A stretch of DNA of 54,786 nt. Origin: Chloroflexota bacterium (GTDB taxonomy: Bacteria > Chloroflexota > Dormibacteria > Dormibacterales > Dormibacteraceae). How positions within the stretch are numbered: position 1 is the first letter of the stretch; each line of letters starts with the position of its first letter. The notes under the pieces are model-generated. The model made no database searches. It was not told where the DNA came from and saw nothing but the letters and a program-made list of their open reading frames with translations. A program made the position numbers and the translations under genes. The stretch spans positions 1 to 54,786 of the forward strand of contig VBEO01000070.1 in NCBI GenBank assembly GCA_005881825.1. The letters run 5' to 3'. Positions 35,301 to 44,674 of the stretch are shown piece after piece.

Positions 35301-36587
35301 GTGAGCGACGTTCAGTCCCAGGGGCCCGCTCCCGACGAACTCAGGGCGCGGTTCGCCACTCTCGAGCGGGTAGCGATCCTCTTCACGCTGTCCGACAACA
35401 TCCTGCGCGCGCTGGCGCGCCAGATGCGGCCGGTCCCCGTCAAGAAGGGTGTCGAGGTGATCCGCCAGGGCCAGACCGGCGACTCCATGTTCATCATCGC
35501 CTCGGGCCGGGCCGAGGTGGTCGTCGAGGAATCGCGCGGCCACTACATCACGATCGCTTTCTTGGGCGCCGGTGACTTCTTCGGCGAGATGGCGCTGATC
35601 TCGGAAGAGGTGCGCAGCGCGACCGTCCGGACGCTCGAGGAGTGCCTGCTGCTGGAACTCGACCGCAAGACGCTGTACGAGACCCTGCCGGCCGACTCGG
35701 ATGCCATCATCGAGCTGACCAAGCTGGTCGACCAGCGCAAGGAGACGCTGCCCAACCTGATCGCGCGCGCCAAGATGGTGGCGCCCGAGCAGGCCGCCTC
35801 AACGGTGGCCGTGTACTCGCCGAAGGGCGGGGCCGGTCGCACCACGATGGCGGTCAACGTGGCCGCCGCCCTTTCCAAGCAGTTCCCGGGCGAGGTGCTG
35901 CTGGTCGACCTGGCGCTGCCCTACAACCACACGGCGCTGCTCAGCAACCTGGTCCCGACCGGGTGCCTGGCACTGGCCTCGCAGGCCCCGGCGGCCAACT
36001 TCGAAGAGGCGGTGCTGGGCGCGATCCTGCACCACTCCGGCGGCATGATGCTGCTGCCGGCGGTGCTCAAGCCCGAGCACGCCGACCTCATCAACCCGGC
36101 GCTCATCTCGCAGGCCATGGGCCTGCTGAGCAACACCTTCCGCTACATCATCTTCGACCTCGGCGTGCAGCTGAACGAGAACACGCTGACGGTGCTCGAG
36201 CACTCGCAGCGGATCATCCTGCTGGCGACGCCCGAGCTCTCCACGCTGAAAGACATCAGCGACCTCCTGAACATCTTCACCAACGTGCTGCAGATCGTCC
36301 CCGGGCGCGTGATCATCGCCATGAACAACAAGATCGCCAAGCCTGTGGTGGGCCGCGAGGACGTGGAGCGCACGCTCAAGCAGCAGATCAACGTCGAGAT
36401 CGGCTACGACGGGTCCAAAGCCGACGAGGCCGCGGTGAAGGGCGAGATCCTGGTTCTCACCGACGCCCGCAGCTCGATCGCCCGGGGCGCCGAGCACCTG
36501 GCGAGCATGATCGCCGGGCTGAAGCCCGACGACGCCAAGGCCACCGGCGGCTTCGCCAAAAAGCTCGGCCTGAACATCAAGGTCTAG
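35301..36587 (+). CDS. Cyclic-nucleotide-binding domain fused to MinD/CpaE-like ATPase
   Basis: 428 residues from GTG 35301. Residues 20-140 form a cNMP-binding fold: VEVIRQGQTGDSMFIIASGR, and FGEMALISEEVRSATV in the phosphate-binding cassette position. Residues 168-400 form a MinD/ParA-type P-loop domain: AVYSPKGGAGRTTMAVNVA (deviant Walker A), VLLVDLALPYNH (switch I/A' aspartate) and YIIFDLGVQLNE (switch II). CpaE-like proteins localise Tad pilus or polar machinery, but here the usual receiver-like domain is replaced by a cNMP domain. Activity may be set by cAMP or cGMP. No Tad genes are adjacent. Targets unknown. Confidence 0.88.
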   Translation: MSDVQSQGPAPDELRARFATLERVAILFTLSDNILRALARQMRPVPVKKGVEVIRQGQTGDSMFIIASGRAEVVVEESRGHYITIAFLGAGDFFGEMALISEEVRSATVRTLEECLLLELDRKTLYETLPADSDAIIELTKLVDQRKETLPNLIARAKMVAPEQAASTVAVYSPKGGAGRTTMAVNVAAALSKQFPGEVLLVDLALPYNHTALLSNLVPTGCLALASQAPAANFEEAVLGAILHHSGGMMLLPAVLKPEHADLINPALISQAMGLLSNTFRYIIFDLGVQLNENTLTVLEHSQRIILLATPELSTLKDISDLLNIFTNVLQIVPGRVIIAMNNKIAKPVVGREDVERTLKQQINVEIGYDGSKADEAAVKGEILVLTDARSSIARGAEHLASMIAGLKPDDAKATGGFAKKLGLNIKV

Positions 36588-36597
36588 ACAGGAGACC

Positions 36598-36680
36598 CCC
36601 TCCCCTCCGGGGAGGGTTGGGGTGGGGCGCCAAACCCCACCCGCGCCCTGGCGGGCGCGACCTCCCCAGAGGGGAGGTGG
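36598..36680. repeat. GC-rich palindromic block between genes
   Basis: Nested inverted repeats: CCCCTCCCCTCCGGGGAGGG, GGGTGGGGCGCC-AAACCCCACCC, and CCTCCCCAGAGGGGAGG. It is related to the short palindrome at 49513-49543 (CCTCCCCGGAGGGGAGG). It may work as a terminator after the MinD-like gene. Confidence 0.6.
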
Positions 36681-36692
36681 ATTCGACCGGCG

Positions 36693-37097
36693 GTGGTAGA
36701 CTCAATTGCTCAGGAAATGATCGAACAAGCGACCGTCTCACTAAGCGCCGACGCACTCGCCCACCTGAAGGGCCTGCTCGAGAAGGAAGCCAACCCCGAT
36801 CTCGGACTGCGGGTCTTCGTCTCCGGCGGGGGCTGCTCAGGCCTCCAGTACGGCATGGCCTTCGACGACCTCACCCGGCCCGGCGATGAGATTGTCGAAC
36901 AGGACGGAGTCAAGATCCTGATCGACGACTTCAGCGCCCCCTACCTGAGAGGGTCCGAGATCGACTACGTCGACAGCCTGATGGGCGCCGGGTTCACCGT
37001 CCAGAACCCCAACGCCGTCCGCTCCTGCTCCTGCGGCCACTCCTTCGACGCGGGCGACGACGCCGGCGAGGCCAAGGCCTGCGGCTGCGGCCACTGA
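36693..37097 (+). CDS. HesB/IscA-family iron-sulphur cluster assembly protein
   Basis: 134 residues from GTG 36693; ATG 36717 is an alternative that gives a more usual family N-terminus. The A-type carrier motifs are present: a cysteine in VSGGGCSGLQYGMAFD and two in RSCSCGHSF. These three cysteines bind the Fe-S cluster handed to target proteins. Unusually, a 16-residue tail (DAGDDAGEAKACGCGH) adds two more cysteines and a histidine. Standalone gene with its own terminator, no isc or suf genes nearby. It resembles ErpA in length and motif. Confidence 0.92.
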   Translation: MVDSIAQEMIEQATVSLSADALAHLKGLLEKEANPDLGLRVFVSGGGCSGLQYGMAFDDLTRPGDEIVEQDGVKILIDDFSAPYLRGSEIDYVDSLMGAGFTVQNPNAVRSCSCGHSFDAGDDAGEAKACGCGH

Positions 37098-37116
37098 TAA
37101 AACCGAGCCTTAACAG

Positions 37117-37148
37117 GGGGCGGCCTGCGGGCCGCCCCTATTCTTTTT
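37117..37148 (+). terminator. Intrinsic terminator after the HesB-family gene
   Basis: GGGGCGGCC (37117-37125) pairs with GGCCGCCCC (37130-37138), four-base loop, followed by TATTCTTTTT. A textbook Rho-independent terminator. Confidence 0.85.
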
Positions 37149-37153
37149 CCGGG

Positions 37154-37642
37154 ATGACCCGGCGCCGCCTTCAGGAGATCGGCCTTGTGGTGGTCGGCGT
37201 GGTGACGCCGATCGGGATCCTGGCCGTCAACGCCGCCGCCTTCGTGATGCGCCACCTCACCGAGTTCCGGGTGGGCCTGGCGGCGGCGGCGCTGGTCTCG
37301 GGGATGCTGCTCAACGGGCTGGCCGCCTGGGCGGCCATCCGCTTTGCCCGGCGCAACGCCCCACTCCTTTACGCGGAGTACCGCCGCGTGGCCCTGGCGG
37401 CCGCGGTTCTCTTCGTGGCGGTACCGTCGGCCATCAGCGCCTACTGGACCTACCTCGGGCTCGTCGATCCCGGCCAGCTGCCCAACCGATGGGGCGTGCT
37501 GGCCTCGCTCGGGATGCTCGGCTTGCCCTTCGCGGTCACCTATGTGGACCGCCGGTACTTGCGCCGGCGCGAGGTGGCCGCCGAGCGGGAGGAGCAGATG
37601 GAACAGGGTCCGCCCGCCAGAGCCCGGCCTCGGCCGCGCTAG
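37154..37642 (+). CDS. Hypothetical membrane protein, four transmembrane segments
   Basis: 162 residues from ATG 37154. Helices lie near 9-31 (IGLVVVGVVTPIGILAVNAA), 42-64, 77-98 and 112-132. The C-terminus is highly charged (DRRYLRRREVAAEREEQMEQ), a likely cytoplasmic helix. No family was recognised. It follows the HesB terminator by a few bases and is convergent with the exported protein gene at 37661, with a palindrome between them. Confidence 0.65.
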   Translation: MTRRRLQEIGLVVVGVVTPIGILAVNAAAFVMRHLTEFRVGLAAAALVSGMLLNGLAAWAAIRFARRNAPLLYAEYRRVALAAAVLFVAVPSAISAYWTYLGLVDPGQLPNRWGVLASLGMLGLPFAVTYVDRRYLRRREVAAEREEQMEQGPPARARPRPR

Positions 37643-37664
37643 GAGGGGCAAACCCCTCCCCTAC
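37642..37664. repeat. Palindromic GGGGCAAACCCC repeat between convergent genes
   Basis: AGGAGGGGCAAACCCCTCCC then CTAC, starting on the last base of the upstream stop codon (the adjacent minus-strand gene ends inside it). Member of the dispersed palindrome family; it may act as a two-way terminator. Confidence 0.65.
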
Positions 37665-38473
37665 TTGGTGACCGAAAGCACCTTGGTATTCGACTGGCAG
37701 CAGACGTTGGTGCCCGAGATCCAGGCGTAGAGCGAGACCAGGCCCGTCCCGGCCTGGACCTTGAAGCTGACGTCGCCGGTGGCGCTTACCGTCAGTGGGT
37801 TCGATCCCGGCCCGGTCGGCTTGAGGTCGGCGCCGCCGAAGCCGCTCCAGGAGAGGTGCACGCCTTGCGGAGCAGTCGTGAAGAGGTGATAAGTCACGGT
37901 CGAGCCGGCCCTGGCCGTGGCGGGTCCCTGGATGCTGGTCACGCCCACGAGAACCTCGGGCGCGGTCGGGTTCGACGGAGTGTATTTCGTATTGGGCGCG
38001 GCGTCGTCCCAGGCCTGGAAGCCGATGTCGCCTGCTTTCTTGCCGGTTGCCGGTGGCACCAGCAGGTCGAGCCAGGCCCCGGCCGCGCCCCAGACCATGT
38101 GGTGGTCGTCGAAGCTTGCCAGCCGCGCCTCACCGCTGATCACGTTGTAGTGCCAGTCGCCCAGGGTGCCCCGGTTCCATCCGATCTCGACCGCGTGGAC
38201 GTCGCCGGGGTCGTAAGCGAGCATCACCAGGAGGTGAAGGGGCGCCGAGGGGTCCTGCTGGGTGAAGGCGAGGGCGATCGGCGCCGGCGGAGGCGGCGGC
38301 GTCGGCTTGGGCGCCGGGGTGGCGCGGGTGCCGCTGGCGACGCGCGGCGCACTTCCGACCCGGGCGGCGCTGGCCACGTTGGCGGCCGGCGTCGATTCCC
38401 GGTAGAGCCAGGTCCCGAACACCCCCAGGAAGAGGACAGCCAGCAGCGTCATGACCGCTTGGGAGCGAGGCAT
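37661..38473 (-). CDS. Exported/anchored hypothetical protein with proline-rich linker
   Basis: 270 residues. N-terminal membrane anchor or signal (VMTLLAVLFLGVFGTWLY), a low-complexity linker ending in a proline run (about 50-65, PAPKPTPPPPPAP), then a domain of about 200 residues. This contains YDPGDVHAVEIGWNRGTLGD, HHMVWGAAGAWLDLLVPPA and a final Ig-like beta region (ARAGSTVTYHLFTTAPQGV). Two adjacent cysteines near the end (NVCCQSN) could form a disulphide. No family was recognised. Likely surface exposed. Confidence 0.65.
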   Translation of the reverse strand: MPRSQAVMTLLAVLFLGVFGTWLYRESTPAANVASAARVGSAPRVASGTRATPAPKPTPPPPPAPIALAFTQQDPSAPLHLLVMLAYDPGDVHAVEIGWNRGTLGDWHYNVISGEARLASFDDHHMVWGAAGAWLDLLVPPATGKKAGDIGFQAWDDAAPNTKYTPSNPTAPEVLVGVTSIQGPATARAGSTVTYHLFTTAPQGVHLSWSGFGGADLKPTGPGSNPLTVSATGDVSFKVQAGTGLVSLYAWISGTNVCCQSNTKVLSVTK

Positions 38474-38518
38474 GCGCAGCTTCTAACGCTGTGAGGACGC
38501 TCACCTTGCCCCTTGCCG

Positions 38519-38542
38519 CGGGCGGGGCAAGCCCCGCCCCTA
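38519..38542. repeat. Palindromic GGGGCAAGCCCC repeat
   Basis: CGGGCGGGGCAAGCCCCGCC then CCTA, beside the groEL terminator. Confidence 0.7.
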
Positions 38543-38543
38543 G

Positions 38544-38572
38544 GAAAAAGCCCCGGCCTTGCGGCCGGGGCT
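38544..38572 (-). terminator. Intrinsic terminator after groEL
   Basis: On the minus strand AGCCCCGGCC pairs with GGCCGGGGCT across GCAA and runs into TTTTTCC. It lies about 20 bases after the groEL stop. Confidence 0.85.
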
Positions 38573-38591
38573 CTCCCTCGTACGGACTCTC

Positions 38592-40211
<1,620 letters not shown>

Positions 40212-40228
40212 GCGCTACCTCCTCGCTC

Positions 40229-40546
40229 TTACTTCTTTGACTTGGACCTGGCGCCGTTGCCGGCGACCACAGCGAGGACGTCCTTCTCCGAGATGATCAG
40301 GTACTCGACGTCCTCGAGCTTGAACTCGTTGCCGGCGTACTTGGCGTAGAGCACCTTGTCGCCGACCTTCAGCTCCATCGGCACCTTGGTGCCGGTGTCG
40401 AGGATGCGGCCGGTGCCGACGGCCTCGACGATGCCCTCCTGGGGCTTCTCCTTGGCGGTGTCCGGCAGGACGATCCCGCTCTTGGTCTTCTCTTCTCGCT
40501 CTACCGGCTTCACGACCACGCGGTCGCCCAGCGGCCTCAAATTCAT
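40229..40546 (-). CDS. groS: Co-chaperonin GroES (10 kDa)
   Basis: 105 residues: [20 protein letters not shown] with the mobile loop ([19 protein letters not shown]) that docks on GroEL, and [20 protein letters not shown] near the end. A short charged tail (NGARSKSKK) extends a few residues beyond most homologues. Ribosome binding site AGGAGGG lies 8 bases before the ATG. First gene of the heat-shock operon. Confidence 0.97.
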   Translation of the reverse strand: MNLRPLGDRVVVKPVEREEKTKSGIVLPDTAKEKPQEGIVEAVGTGRILDTGTKVPMELKVGDKVLYAKYAGNEFKLEDVEYLIISEKDVLAVVAGNGARSKSKK

Positions 40547-40575
40547 GGACTAGCCCTCCTCAGCTGCAGATTTGT

Positions 40576-40655
40576 CCAGCACTCGGGAGGCCCGAGTGCT
40601 TAGCACTCAACTGAATTGAGTGCTAATTATGAATACCCGGATCGCCGGATTTCAA
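40576..40655 (-). promoter_or_regulatory. groESL promoter with two tandem CIRCE operators (HrcA sites)
   Basis: 40600-40626 is a perfect CIRCE: TTAGCACTC, nine bases, GAGTGCTAA. Directly downstream in the transcript, 40578-40600 is a second one with the core AGCACTC, nine bases (GGGAGGCCC), GAGTGCT, differing only at outer positions. The two share bases. Upstream on the minus strand are TTGAAA (40650-40655), an 18-base spacer and CATAAT (40626-40631), a sigma-A-type promoter. HrcA should repress here and be released on heat shock. Confidence 0.92.
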
Positions 40656-40659
40656 CACC

Positions 40660-41661
40660 TCACCAGCTGAGGGAAGGATCGGCGGTGGCTGGCTGCCGGA
40701 CCTGGCTGAGGGCGGCGGCGGCCGCGATCATGGCGGCGTTGTCGGTGCAGAGCTGCAGCGGCGGAATCGTCAGGCGGGCGCTCCCGCTGACGAGCTCGGC
40801 CGCTCGCTTCCGGAGCAGCGTGTTGGCCGCCACCCCGCCGGCGATTACGACTTCGGCCGGCCGCCTCTCGTCGACGGCCAGCGCCAGCTTGGCCAGCAGC
40901 GACTCCACCACCGAGCGCTCAAACGCGGCCGCCAGGTCGGCTTTCTGCTCCTGGCTGGGATCGCCGAGGTCCCGCAGGCGGTAGAGCAGGGCGGTTTTCA
41001 AACCGCTGAAGCTGTACTCCAGGCCCGGCAGCGCCGGCACCGGCAGCGGCTGCCGCGAGGCATGGCCAGTCCGGGCCAGGCGATCCAGCGCGGGACCGCC
41101 CGGGTAGCCCAGGCCGAGCATGCGCGCGGCTTTGTCGAAGGCCTCACCGGCGGCGTCGTCGCGGGTCCGGCCCAGGACCTCGAAGTCGCCGTGGCGGGAC
41201 ATCCAGACCAGGTCGGAGTGCGCCCCGCTCACGACCAGCGCCAGCAGCGGGGGCTGCAGATCGCGCTCGGCCAAAAACGCCGCGTAGACGTGGCCCCAGA
41301 GATGGTTGACCCCCGCCAGCGGTTTGTCCCAGGCCGCCGCCAGGCCGGCGGCCAGACCGGTGCCGACCAACAGGCAGCCGGCCAGCCCCGGACCGCGGGT
41401 GACTGCCAGCAGGTCGATGTCCTCCGGCCTGGCGCAGGTCCTTTCCAGGGCGGCATCGACCAGCCCCGGCAGCTGCCGCAGGTGGGCCCGAGCGGCGACC
41501 TCAGGGACCACGCCGCCGAAGCCGGCGTGCAGCGCCTCCTGGGAGGCGATCAGATTGACGAGCACCTCGCGGCCGCGCACGAGGGCGACCGACGACTCGT
41601 CGCAGCTGGACTCGATGCCGAGGGTCGTAGGGGAGGGGCTTGCCCCTCCCGGGCGGGTCAA
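40660..41661 (-). CDS. tsaD: tRNA N6-threonylcarbamoyladenosine transferase TsaD
   Basis: 333 residues as read from TTG 41661. Family features: LGIESSCDESSVALV, FGGVVPEVAARAHL, the metal site VNHLWGHVYAAFL (two histidines), GLEYSFSGLKTALL, and IAGGVAANTLLR. It transfers the threonylcarbamoyl group to A37 of ANN-decoding tRNAs with TsaB and TsaE. Odd: the first ten codons (TRPGGASPSP) are the palindromic repeat at 41627-41675, and no other start lies close before LGIESSC. The repeat seems to have supplied the start. Ends next to the groESL promoter. Confidence 0.95.
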   Translation of the reverse strand: MTRPGGASPSPTTLGIESSCDESSVALVRGREVLVNLIASQEALHAGFGGVVPEVAARAHLRQLPGLVDAALERTCARPEDIDLLAVTRGPGLAGCLLVGTGLAAGLAAAWDKPLAGVNHLWGHVYAAFLAERDLQPPLLALVVSGAHSDLVWMSRHGDFEVLGRTRDDAAGEAFDKAARMLGLGYPGGPALDRLARTGHASRQPLPVPALPGLEYSFSGLKTALLYRLRDLGDPSQEQKADLAAAFERSVVESLLAKLALAVDERRPAEVVIAGGVAANTLLRKRAAELVSGSARLTIPPLQLCTDNAAMIAAAAALSQVRQPATADPSLSW

Positions 41662-41675
41662 GACCCGCCCCTACG
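41627..41675. repeat. Double palindrome at the rimI/tsaD boundary
   Basis: Two members of the dispersed family back to back: GGGGAGGGGCTTGCCCCTCCC and GGGCGGGTCAAGACCCGCCC, flanked by GTAG and CTAC. It contains the apparent TTG start of tsaD and reaches the stop of rimI. Confidence 0.75.
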
Positions 41676-42228
41676 CCTCGTGCGTGAGCTCGGGCCGGAG
41701 GCCCTGGACCTCGGTCTGGATCCGGTTGAGGTTCTCCTCGAAGGCCCGGCGGAAGCGCGGCGAGTAGATGGAGTCGGACCACATCACGATCGCGTCCTCG
41801 CCGTTGTCGGTGTAGTAGCCCTTACGCCGCCCGATGACCTTGAAACCGAAAGCCTCGTACATGCGCATCGCGTTGTCATTGGAGGTGCGCACCTCGAGCG
41901 TCACCCACTTGGCCCCCATGTCGTAGGCCGCCTGCACCAGCGCCGCGAAGAGCACGCGGCCGTAGCCGCTGTGCTGCACGTCGTGACGCACGCCGATGGT
42001 GGTGACGTGGGCCTCGTCGTACATACGCCACATACCCGCGTAGCCGACGATCTCCTCGTCCTTCCGCAGCACGATGTAATGCGCGCTGTTGCGCGAGGCC
42101 AGCTCCCGGTAGTAGGCGTTCCGCGGCCAGGGCGTGGAGAAGATGTCGCGCTCGATGATCTGCACGGCCGGCACATCGGCTTCGCGCATGGGCTCGATCG
42201 TCAGCTGCTCGCGAATCTGGACCATCAC
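41671..42228 (-). CDS. rimI: Ribosomal protein S18 alanine N-acetyltransferase (RimI), GNAT family
   Basis: 185 residues from GTG 42228 (or ATG 42225), overlapping the tsaB stop. GNAT motifs: IVGYAGMWRMYDEAHVTTIGV (motif C/D), HSGYGRVLFAALVQAAYDMG (acetyl-CoA loop, a Q/RxxGxG/A variant), and LEVRTSNDNAMRMYEAFGFK, the typical RimI segment. It acetylates the N-terminal alanine of S18. Its position between tsaB and tsaD is the common arrangement in many bacteria. A C-terminal extension of about 35 residues (SPRFRRAFEENLNRIQTEV) is longer than in E. coli. Confidence 0.93.
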   Translation of the reverse strand: MMVQIREQLTIEPMREADVPAVQIIERDIFSTPWPRNAYYRELASRNSAHYIVLRKDEEIVGYAGMWRMYDEAHVTTIGVRHDVQHSGYGRVLFAALVQAAYDMGAKWVTLEVRTSNDNAMRMYEAFGFKVIGRRKGYYTDNGEDAIVMWSDSIYSPRFRRAFEENLNRIQTEVQGLRPELTHEA

Positions 42229-42794
42229 TCAAGCGGCCCGAACGAATGAACGTACCGCAGGCCGAACCTATCATAGCCAAGCTCCTGGGCCCCTCCCGCG
42301 ATTGCCAGCGCGGCTTCGCCGAAGCTGCGCAGCGCCCCTTCGGGCAGGAGCGGCAGCCGCAGCGCGGCGGCCGTGACCGGGCGCAGCCAGCCCACCGTCC
42401 GTCCCTCGCCGGGGAGCTCCGCGGCCTCGGCGATGCCCTCTTCCCCGTCCGGCGCTCGGTAGTAGACGCGACCCCGGCCGGCCTCGGCGACACCCGTAAC
42501 CGAGTCCTGAGGTGCCCGGGCCTGTTGGAGCTCCAATGGGGCGAAGCCGAGCAGCGGCAGGCGCCGCCCCAGAGCCAGGCCCAGGCCGTACGAGGCCCCG
42601 CTGCGCAGCCCCGTGAAGGAGCCCGGTCCCAGCGCCACCAGCACCCGGTCGACGGCACGGGGAGCGACCAGCTCGCGCACCCAGCCGGGCAGGTCGAGAT
42701 CGCGGCCCGCCGGACGCGCCTCCTCCGCCACCACCCGGCCGTCCAGCACGGCCAGGGCGGCCAGCGCCGAGGAGGTGTCGATCACCAGGTCCAT
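42225..42794 (-). CDS. tsaB: tRNA threonylcarbamoyladenosine biosynthesis protein TsaB
   Basis: 189 residues from ATG 42794, chosen because it opens with the family's MDLVIDTSSALAALAVLDG. Also has VALGPGSFTGLRSGASYGLGLAL, the hallmark of TsaB. The later region is short and divergent, as usual. It is the scaffold paralogue of TsaD and binds it to form the t6A transferase complex. Four-base overlap with rimI and a 13-base overlap with tsaE. Confidence 0.94.
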   Translation of the reverse strand: MDLVIDTSSALAALAVLDGRVVAEEARPAGRDLDLPGWVRELVAPRAVDRVLVALGPGSFTGLRSGASYGLGLALGRRLPLLGFAPLELQQARAPQDSVTGVAEAGRGRVYYRAPDGEEGIAEAAELPGEGRTVGWLRPVTAAALRLPLLPEGALRSFGEAALAIAGGAQELGYDRFGLRYVHSFGPLE

Positions 42795-43213
42795 CGCAGC
42801 CGCCGGGTCGTCTCGTCCAGGGGTTCCAGGGTCACCCGCAGCCCTTCGGCAGCAGGCAGCCGCTCGCCCCACTCCACCACCACCGCGCCTGCCTCCAGCA
42901 GCTCCTCCAGGCCGAGGTCGGCCAGGGCGGCGCCTGGTTCCAGCCGGTAGAGGTCGACGTGGGCCAGCTGGAGAGGCCCCTCGTAGATGCGGACCAGCTG
43001 GAAGGTCGGGCTCATGACGTGGGCCCGGCTGCCCAGGCCGCGCGCCAGGCCGCGCACGAAGGTCGTCTTGCCTGCGCCCAGCGGGCCCTGCAGGAGGACG
43101 AGGTCGCCGCTGCGAAGCCTACCCGCCAGCCGCGCGCCGGCCGCCTCGGTCTCCTCGGGCGAGCGGGTGACCAGCTCAGCCGAAGTGCTCGTACCCGCCC
43201 TCGCGCTCCTCAC
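42782..43213 (-). CDS. tsaE: tRNA threonylcarbamoyladenosine biosynthesis ATPase TsaE
   Basis: 143 residues from GTG 43213, which overlaps thiL by 38 bases. A CTG at 43174, directly after the thiL stop, would give a more typical length. Motifs: Walker A QGPLGAGKTTFVRGLA, SPTFQLVRIYEG (TsaE signature), HVDLYRLEP and VVVEWGERLP (Walker B region). TsaE hydrolyses ATP to reset the TsaD-TsaB complex. Operon order thiE-thiL-tsaE-tsaB-rimI-tsaD. Confidence 0.95.
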   Translation of the reverse strand: MRSARAGTSTSAELVTRSPEETEAAGARLAGRLRSGDLVLLQGPLGAGKTTFVRGLARGLGSRAHVMSPTFQLVRIYEGPLQLAHVDLYRLEPGAALADLGLEELLEAGAVVVEWGERLPAAEGLRVTLEPLDETTRRLRWTW

Positions 43214-44030
43214 CGTCGACCAGGATGCGGCCGTCGTCGGTGAAGGCGCCGATCACGGTCAGCGGCCGCGGCCCGCCCGGCCAGGCGCAGAGCAGCTCGA
43301 CCTCTTCACCTCCGGTCAGCGCCTGCTCCAGGCTGGCGCCACGCGCGACCGGCACCCGGGCCGACTCGATCCGTGCCCCTACGCCGGCCACCGTGCGGAA
43401 CTTGACCAACTCGCGCAGCAGGCCGTCGCTGACGTCGCCGCACACGCAACCGGGGGCCAGCTCGCCGAACCGAGGGCGCGGCCGGGTCGGGCGGCGCTCG
43501 GCCAGGGCCAGGGCTTCGCCCCCGAGGGGGCCGGTCAGCCCGAGCGTCCAGCCGGGCTCCACCGCGAACCTGGGCAGCGGCTCCCAGGTGGCGCGCCCCA
43601 GAGCGAAGACGCTGATGGCCAGCGGCCCCGGGGTCGCGGTGGTGTCGCCGCCCAGCAGGCGCAGCCCGTATTCGCGTGCGCAGGCGGCCAGACCGGCATA
43701 AACGCCCTCGACCACGGACGCCTCGGTGCTGGCCGGCGCGGCCAGGGCCACCAGGCCGTAGGCGGGCTGAGCCGCTTTGGCGGCCAGGTCCGCCAGGCTG
43801 AGCGCGCAGGCGCGCCACCCGGCCACGTCGGGGGGCATCCAGTCCAGGTCGAAGTGGACGCCCTCGATGAAGCTGTCGCAGGTGGCGACTGTGACCGATC
43901 CATCCCGTTCCCGCCAGGCGGCGGTGTCGTCCTCGCCGGCGGCGATCAGCACGTCCCCGCCCGCCGCGGAGAGATGGGGCAGCAGCCGTTCCAGCAGCCC
44001 CAGCTCGCCGAGCTCGCGCAGCGTCGTCAA
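43176..44030 (-). CDS. thiL: Thiamine-monophosphate kinase ThiL
   Basis: 284 residues from TTG 44030, overlapping the thiE stop (TTGA). Motifs: GEDDTAAW (the GxDDAA metal/ATP site), CDSFIEGVHFDLDWMPP, GGDTTATPGPLAISV and VCGDVSDGLLREL. It phosphorylates thiamine monophosphate to thiamine diphosphate, the active cofactor, in the cytoplasm. Slightly shorter than the typical 310-330 residues, mostly in the C-terminal part. Paired with thiE, which makes its substrate. Confidence 0.94.
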   Translation of the reverse strand: MTTLRELGELGLLERLLPHLSAAGGDVLIAAGEDDTAAWRERDGSVTVATCDSFIEGVHFDLDWMPPDVAGWRACALSLADLAAKAAQPAYGLVALAAPASTEASVVEGVYAGLAACAREYGLRLLGGDTTATPGPLAISVFALGRATWEPLPRFAVEPGWTLGLTGPLGGEALALAERRPTRPRPRFGELAPGCVCGDVSDGLLRELVKFRTVAGVGARIESARVPVARGASLEQALTGGEEVELLCAWPGGPRPLTVIGAFTDDGRILVDGEEREGGYEHFG

Positions 44031-44674
44031 GCTGTCAGGGCGGCCAAGGCCGCGCGGGCCGCCGCTTCGGGGTCATCGGAGTCGAAGAGTCCCCGGATCA
44101 TGCAGGCACGAGTGATCCCGGCCGCGACAAGCTGCGGCGCGTTGTCCGGCGTCACCCCGCCGATCGCGAAGACTGGAATCTGAACCGCCTGCTGCACCGC
44201 GGCCACGCCTTCGGGACCGATGACCGGCTTGGCCTCTTTCATAGGCGTCGCGAAGGCGGGCCCGGCGCCCAGGTAGTCGGCGCCGGCCGCCGCCGCGGTC
44301 CGCGCGGCGTCCGCGTTGGAGGCCGAGGCGCCCACCAGGAAGTTGGGACCGGCCAAACGCCGAGCCTCGGCGACCGAGAGGTCGTCCTCGCCCAGGTGCA
44401 CCCCATCCGCGTCGGCCAGCAGCGCGATGTCCAGGTGGTCGTTGACGATCAGCAGGACCCCCGCCGCAGCGGTGACTTCGTGCAGGCGGCGGGCCAGGTT
44501 GAGCAGCTCACCGCGCGCCAGGGCCTTGTGCCGGAGCTGCAGCAGCTGGGCGCCCCCGCGCAGGCAGGCCTCCGCCGCCGTGGCCAGGCGTGCGGATTCC
44601 TGGTCGGCGGTGATGGCGTACAGGTGGGCGGCGGCCAGCCGCGCGCGGCGTTCTTCAACCGGGGGGGCCGTCAA
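44027..44674 (-). CDS. thiE: Thiamine-phosphate synthase ThiE
   Basis: 215 residues from TTG 44674; ATG 44707 is an alternative adding eleven residues but overlapping the divergent gene. TIM-barrel motifs: LYAITADQES, GGAQLLQLRHKAL, LLIVNDHLDIALLADADGVH, HLGEDDLSV, FLVGASASN, GADYLGAGPAFATPMKEAK and VFAIGGVTPDNA. It couples HMP-diphosphate to thiazole phosphate. No TPP riboswitch was seen: there is almost no leader. First gene of the thi-tsa operon. Confidence 0.93.
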   Translation of the reverse strand: MTAPPVEERRARLAAAHLYAITADQESARLATAAEACLRGGAQLLQLRHKALARGELLNLARRLHEVTAAAGVLLIVNDHLDIALLADADGVHLGEDDLSVAEARRLAGPNFLVGASASNADAARTAAAAGADYLGAGPAFATPMKEAKPVIGPEGVAAVQQAVQIPVFAIGGVTPDNAPQLVAAGITRACMIRGLFDSDDPEAAARAALAALTA

